Origin: JAIBBV01 sp044347745
GTDB taxonomy: Bacteria > Bdellovibrionota_C > UBA2361 > JAFLCA01
Direction of reading: 5' to 3'
Assembly: GCA_044347745.1 (NCBI GenBank)
Contig: JBIKUD010000014.1
Location: 9,389-73,388, forward strand
DNA length: 64,000 nt
Every line of letters starts with the position of its first letter. Position 1 is the stretch's first letter. The translations under genes were made by a program, and so were the position numbers. The notes below the pieces were generated by a model. It did not search any database, was not told the origin of the DNA, and saw only the letters and a program-made list of their open reading frames with translations. This document shows positions 61,022 through 64,000 of the stretch, in pieces.

Positions 61022-61708
61022 CTATAATAAATTATACTTCAAAATTGCATAAATTGCTCGGAACCCATCGCGCCAACCAATTTTTTTACCCTCGGCATAG
61101 GTGCGTCCATAATAGGAAATACCGACTTCATAAATTCGGCACCCTTTGCGGGCTACTTTCGCGGTAATTTCTGGTTCGAATCCAAACCGATTTTCTTCTA
61201 TGTTAATTGACTGAATCACCTCACGGCGAAACATCTTATAGCAGGTCTCCATATCGGTGAGATTAATATTGGTGAACATATTGGAAAGCAAAGTCAAAAA
61301 CTTATTTCCAATCATGTGCCAAAAATATACAACTCGATGCGCATCGGCTCCCATAAAACGAGAACCAAATACCACGTCGGCTCTGCCTTTGATAATGGGC
61401 TCAAGTAATTTTGGATATTCTTGGGGATCGTACTCGAGGTCTGCGTCTTGAACCACCACGACATCTCCGGTGGCATGTTTAAACCCAGTGCGCAGCGCGG
61501 CACCCTTGCCCATATTTTTCTCATGATACAAGACTTGCTGCACTTGCGGCGCAATTTTGTCGGCCAGCAGCGTGCGGGTGCCATCAGTAGAAAAATCATC
61601 AACGATTATTATTTCTTTATCGGCAATAGGAGCAGCTTTCACCGCATCAACAATCGTCTGGATGGTTTCAATTTCATTGTAACAAGGGATAACAATAGAA
61701 AGCTTCAT
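61022..61708 (-). CDS. Family 2 glycosyltransferase, polyprenyl-phosphate mannose-synthase-like
   Basis: A 228-residue GT2 enzyme. The start MKLSIVIPCYNE at 61708 is chosen over a longer frame. Motifs are IIIVDDFSTDGT, MGKGAALRTGFKHATGD and VVQDADLEYDPQEY (the DXD), GSRFMGADAHRVVYFWH, TDMETCYKMFRREV, and FEPEITAKVAR. These resemble Dpm1-type enzymes. It lacks C-terminal membrane helices. It lies 25 bases after the next glycosyltransferase gene and 106 bases before the HAD-UbiA gene. Confidence 0.88.
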   Translation of the reverse strand: MKLSIVIPCYNEIETIQTIVDAVKAAPIADKEIIIVDDFSTDGTRTLLADKIAPQVQQVLYHEKNMGKGAALRTGFKHATGDVVVVQDADLEYDPQEYPKLLEPIIKGRADVVFGSRFMGADAHRVVYFWHMIGNKFLTLLSNMFTNINLTDMETCYKMFRREVIQSINIEENRFGFEPEITAKVARKGCRIYEVGISYYGRTYAEGKKIGWRDGFRAIYAILKYNLL

Positions 61709-61733
61709 ATGAGTGATTCTGATAAACCGAGCA

Positions 61734-64000
61734 TTATCCTGCAATAGCCTTCCATGGCTTCTCTGCTCTCGGAGGGAAGGCCAAAGCGAAATCTTCAGTC
61801 ACAAGCGTCAAATTCGGGTTATAATACGGGTCATTCTTAAGTTCGGCAGACCAGCGCTCTTTCATGGCAGAAATTTCTGCCTCAAAGCGATTGAACTTTT
61901 CTGGGGTAGTTTCATATCCACGACTCACCGATTCATGATGAATAAGCTCGGCGTACGGGGTGTAGACGATGGAATACCCGCGTTTACGAATCTTAAGGCA
62001 TAAATCAACGTCGTTAAATGCAACTGCAAGGGTATCTTCGTCAAAACCCCCGGCAGCATCAAAAGCCTCCCTTTTGACAAACATACAGGCTGCGGTGACC
62101 GCCGAAAGTTCCTGAGTTAAAATTGCTCGGTTCCAATAGCCGGGGTTATGCCGCTCAATACCTTTGTGATTGTGTCCTGCCACTCCGCCAATTCCCAAAA
62201 TAACCCCTGCATGCTGAAGCAGTCCGCTTGGGTACCAAAGACGAGCACCAACGGCCCCCACTCCCGGTCTTAAAAGCAATGACAGCATCTCTATAATCCA
62301 CCCGTCATCGGTGGCTTCAATATCATTATTCAAAAAAGCCAGAACTTGCCCGCGCGCCTGCTGCACTGCTTTATTGTTCAGCCTTGAATAGTTAAATGGT
62401 GCCGCATCTGGCAAAATCCGAACCTGGGGAAAGTCTGAAAGCTGCTTAAAATATTGAGCCGTTTCTGGTTCAACACTGCCATTATCCACCACAATAATTT
62501 CATACTGCCGAAGAACTTTATTCCTGAGCACGCTCTCAATAGCCACCTTTAGCACCGCGACCTGGTCACGAGTAGGGATAATAAAAGAGACTAAGGGCAG
62601 GGTTTCTGGAAGCGGAAACTGCACGCGCAAATGAGAGATATGTTCAAGCACCGAAACTTGGGCGTCCGTAAATCCGCAGCGCGCAAGGTGGTCTTTCACC
62701 GTCTTTTGTTGCGCCTCGAGTGCATAAGGCTTAAATGCCGCCGATGCCGCAGTGGAACCTTCAATCAAACGCCAATGATAGAGCACATGCGGCACATGCC
62801 TTATTCGTTCAGCCCCAACTACTTCCGCAACTCGCCAAGCCAGGTCCCAGTCCTGAGCACCTTCAAAACCTTTGCGAAATCCCCCAATTTGCGTCAGTAC
62901 CTTGCGGCGGTACAGACCAAGGTGGCAGATATAGTTTTGCTGTAAAAACAAATCAGGATTCCAATCGCACTTAAAATAAGGATTGAGGCGCACTCCGGCT
63001 TCATTCATTTTATCTTCGTCGCTGTACAGCATGTCGGCTTGGGGATGGCGATTCAGTTCGCACACCATCATGTACAAGGCATGTTCCCTAAGCTCATCGT
63101 CATGGTCTAAAAGGGCGACGAACTCTCCGGTAGCAAGCTCGAGCGCAGAATTGGAGCATTCTGAAATGTGTCCATTTTTCTTTCGAAAACAAACCTTTAC
63201 TCGACTATCTTGCTGCTCAAGTTCACGTAAAAATTCTGCAACTTCAGGCCTGGTAGACGCGTCATCAGCGATGCACAGCTCCCAATTAGCATAAAGCTGA
63301 TTTTGAACCGATTGCACAGCCAATTTGAGCCATTGAATAGGAGTATTATAGACCGGCATAACCACTGAAATAAGCGGCTGGTAAGAAAGTTTGCTAAGAT
63401 GCGTCCGAATTCGCTGCCGGTCTAAATCGTTGAGGGTGTCATAACGCTCAACCCACTCCTGATAATCGGGAGCATACTCTCTTGTCAGTAAACGAGCCCG
63501 TAATGCTGGTAGCCCCCCATCACGAAAAAGCAACCACGCTTTGCCGATTCTTCGAAAAAATGCTTTCGGATCTTTAAAAGCTTGTTTCGCATGGCGTTTG
63601 GTAAGCAATGCAGCTAATTGCAAAGTTCCAAGCCCGTGCACCTGGACGTCCGAAATAGAAAAGGGCTCCTTGGCTTCGAATGGGTCAAGACGCAGCTCAT
63701 GCACACCTTGAGGTAGCTTCAGCAACACCTGCTGCCGACCTGACTCAAGCACCGTTACAAGATGTCTTTCGTGCGAACTAAATCCTGCCCCAGTCCTAAA
63801 ATGAAGATAGAAACTGAGCCCACGAGTTACGACTGCCGAGAATTCAAGCAATACCCAACCCCCAGGGATGCGATTTGATGCTCGTAATAACTTTGATGCT
63901 CGTAATAACACTGTGGGGCTCTGACCAATCACCTCCATGCCCTTAGGCCCAACACGCAAGTTGTCGCCGGCCTCACATGAAAACCGAACAACCTCTGATC
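61734..64000 (-). CDS. Large glycosyltransferase with two GT2 domains, 5' end cut by the window
   Basis: At least 755 residues; the frame stays open to the right edge, so the true start lies outside (a TTG at 63959 is an internal possibility). The first 190 residues are a non-catalytic N-terminal region. The first GT2 domain begins SVVMPVYNTPIQWLKLAVQS and has ALLDHDDELREHAL; the second begins SFIIPTRDQVAVLKVAIESV and has VLAFLNNDIEATDDGW and FNDVDLCLKIRKRGYSIVY. Such twin-domain enzymes build surface polysaccharide or O-antigen. It precedes the mannose-synthase-like gene on the same strand. Confidence 0.87.
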   Translation of the reverse strand, partial: SEVVRFSCEAGDNLRVGPKGMEVIGQSPTVLLRASKLLRASNRIPGGWVLLEFSAVVTRGLSFYLHFRTGAGFSSHERHLVTVLESGRQQVLLKLPQGVHELRLDPFEAKEPFSISDVQVHGLGTLQLAALLTKRHAKQAFKDPKAFFRRIGKAWLLFRDGGLPALRARLLTREYAPDYQEWVERYDTLNDLDRQRIRTHLSKLSYQPLISVVMPVYNTPIQWLKLAVQSVQNQLYANWELCIADDASTRPEVAEFLRELEQQDSRVKVCFRKKNGHISECSNSALELATGEFVALLDHDDELREHALYMMVCELNRHPQADMLYSDEDKMNEAGVRLNPYFKCDWNPDLFLQQNYICHLGLYRRKVLTQIGGFRKGFEGAQDWDLAWRVAEVVGAERIRHVPHVLYHWRLIEGSTAASAAFKPYALEAQQKTVKDHLARCGFTDAQVSVLEHISHLRVQFPLPETLPLVSFIIPTRDQVAVLKVAIESVLRNKVLRQYEIIVVDNGSVEPETAQYFKQLSDFPQVRILPDAAPFNYSRLNNKAVQQARGQVLAFLNNDIEATDDGWIIEMLSLLLRPGVGAVGARLWYPSGLLQHAGVILGIGGVAGHNHKGIERHNPGYWNRAILTQELSAVTAACMFVKREAFDAAGGFDEDTLAVAFNDVDLCLKIRKRGYSIVYTPYAELIHHESVSRGYETTPEKFNRFEAEISAMKERWSAELKNDPYYNPNLTLVTEDFALAFPPRAEKPWKAIAG
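63875..63910. repeat. Perfect 18-base tandem duplication inside the glycosyltransferase gene
   Basis: TTTGATGCTCGTAATAAC occurs twice end to end (63875-63892 and 63893-63910). It is in frame and gives LLRASK followed by LLRASN in the encoded protein. It looks like a recent slippage event; the two copies are identical. Confidence 0.9.

Noticed and set aside
1..64000. CRISPR array, prophage or insertion sequence
   Set aside because: No regularly spaced repeats, integrase, transposase or phage structural gene was found.

Overview
The window comes from a diderm, LPS-bearing Gram-negative bacterium. It encodes heptosyltransferases, a heptose kinase, a Kdo-kinase-like protein and many outer-membrane-type lipoproteins. 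It also carries part of a type III secretion (T3SS) export apparatus, a chemosensory cluster, a Hanks-type kinase and FHA domains. Base composition is intermediate (not computed), and TTG and GTG starts are common. This mixture resembles lineages once grouped as Deltaproteobacteria (Bdellovibrionota, Myxococcota or SAR324-like). I cannot name a genus from sequence alone. I see no phage, insertion sequence or CRISPR array.

Layout. 0-3 kb: start of a trypsin-like (HtrA-type) protease, rel and rpoZ, all on the minus strand. 3-13.6 kb: mostly plus-strand envelope genes (plsB-type acyltransferase, lipoproteins, secreted proteins, a DUF5658-like membrane protein, a GH5 hydrolase). 13.6-22 kb: minus strand, with a Ser/Thr kinase, a PDZ-like lipoprotein, gmk, yicC and an LPS inner-core block (hldE kinase domain, two GT9 enzymes, a Kdo kinase, a sugar epimerase). 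22-32 kb: a degenerate receiver/PAS/kinase-like protein, then a tightly coupled minus-strand T3SS operon: sctI, an SctO/SctP-like gene, sctR, sctS, sctT, sctU, a large hybrid histidine kinase, a small FlhB-C-terminal-domain gene and a tandem-FHA membrane protein. 32-33.4 kb: a 33-codon candidate gene and an ArsR/SRPBCC pair with two palindromic operators. 34-43 kb: a chemosensory operon (response regulator, Hpt, CheA, CheW, CheY, CheB, CheR, CheX-like) divergent from a PAS protein and a soluble chemoreceptor. 43-54 kb: housekeeping and envelope genes (BtuF-like, LysM lipoprotein, MscS, tRNA-Leu, secG, mrp, cutA, purN, a UPF0173-type hydrolase, DUF2797, ispF, a lytic transglycosylase, an inactive-looking L,D-transpeptidase lipoprotein). 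54-64 kb: an NYN protein, dnaB, a repeat element, a TPR lipoprotein, then a DprE2/DprE1/HAD-UbiA operon and two GT2 glycosyltransferase genes, which suggest a polyprenyl-phosphate pentose donor for a surface glycan.

Most interesting signal. The T3SS switch protein SctU/FlhB appears to be split exactly where the family normally cuts itself. The membrane half (28437-29219) stops at the residue position of the NPTH autocleavage motif. The missing C-terminal half is a separate 91-residue gene (24962-25237). A 1063-residue sensor histidine kinase gene sits between them and overlaps the C-terminal-half gene by ATGA. Other oddities are an L,D-transpeptidase-like lipoprotein lacking both catalytic His and Cys, a possible SctO-SctP fusion, a three-copy dispersed intergenic repeat, a MITE-like repeat at 56.2-56.5 kb, and an ArsR operator overlapping its own start codon.
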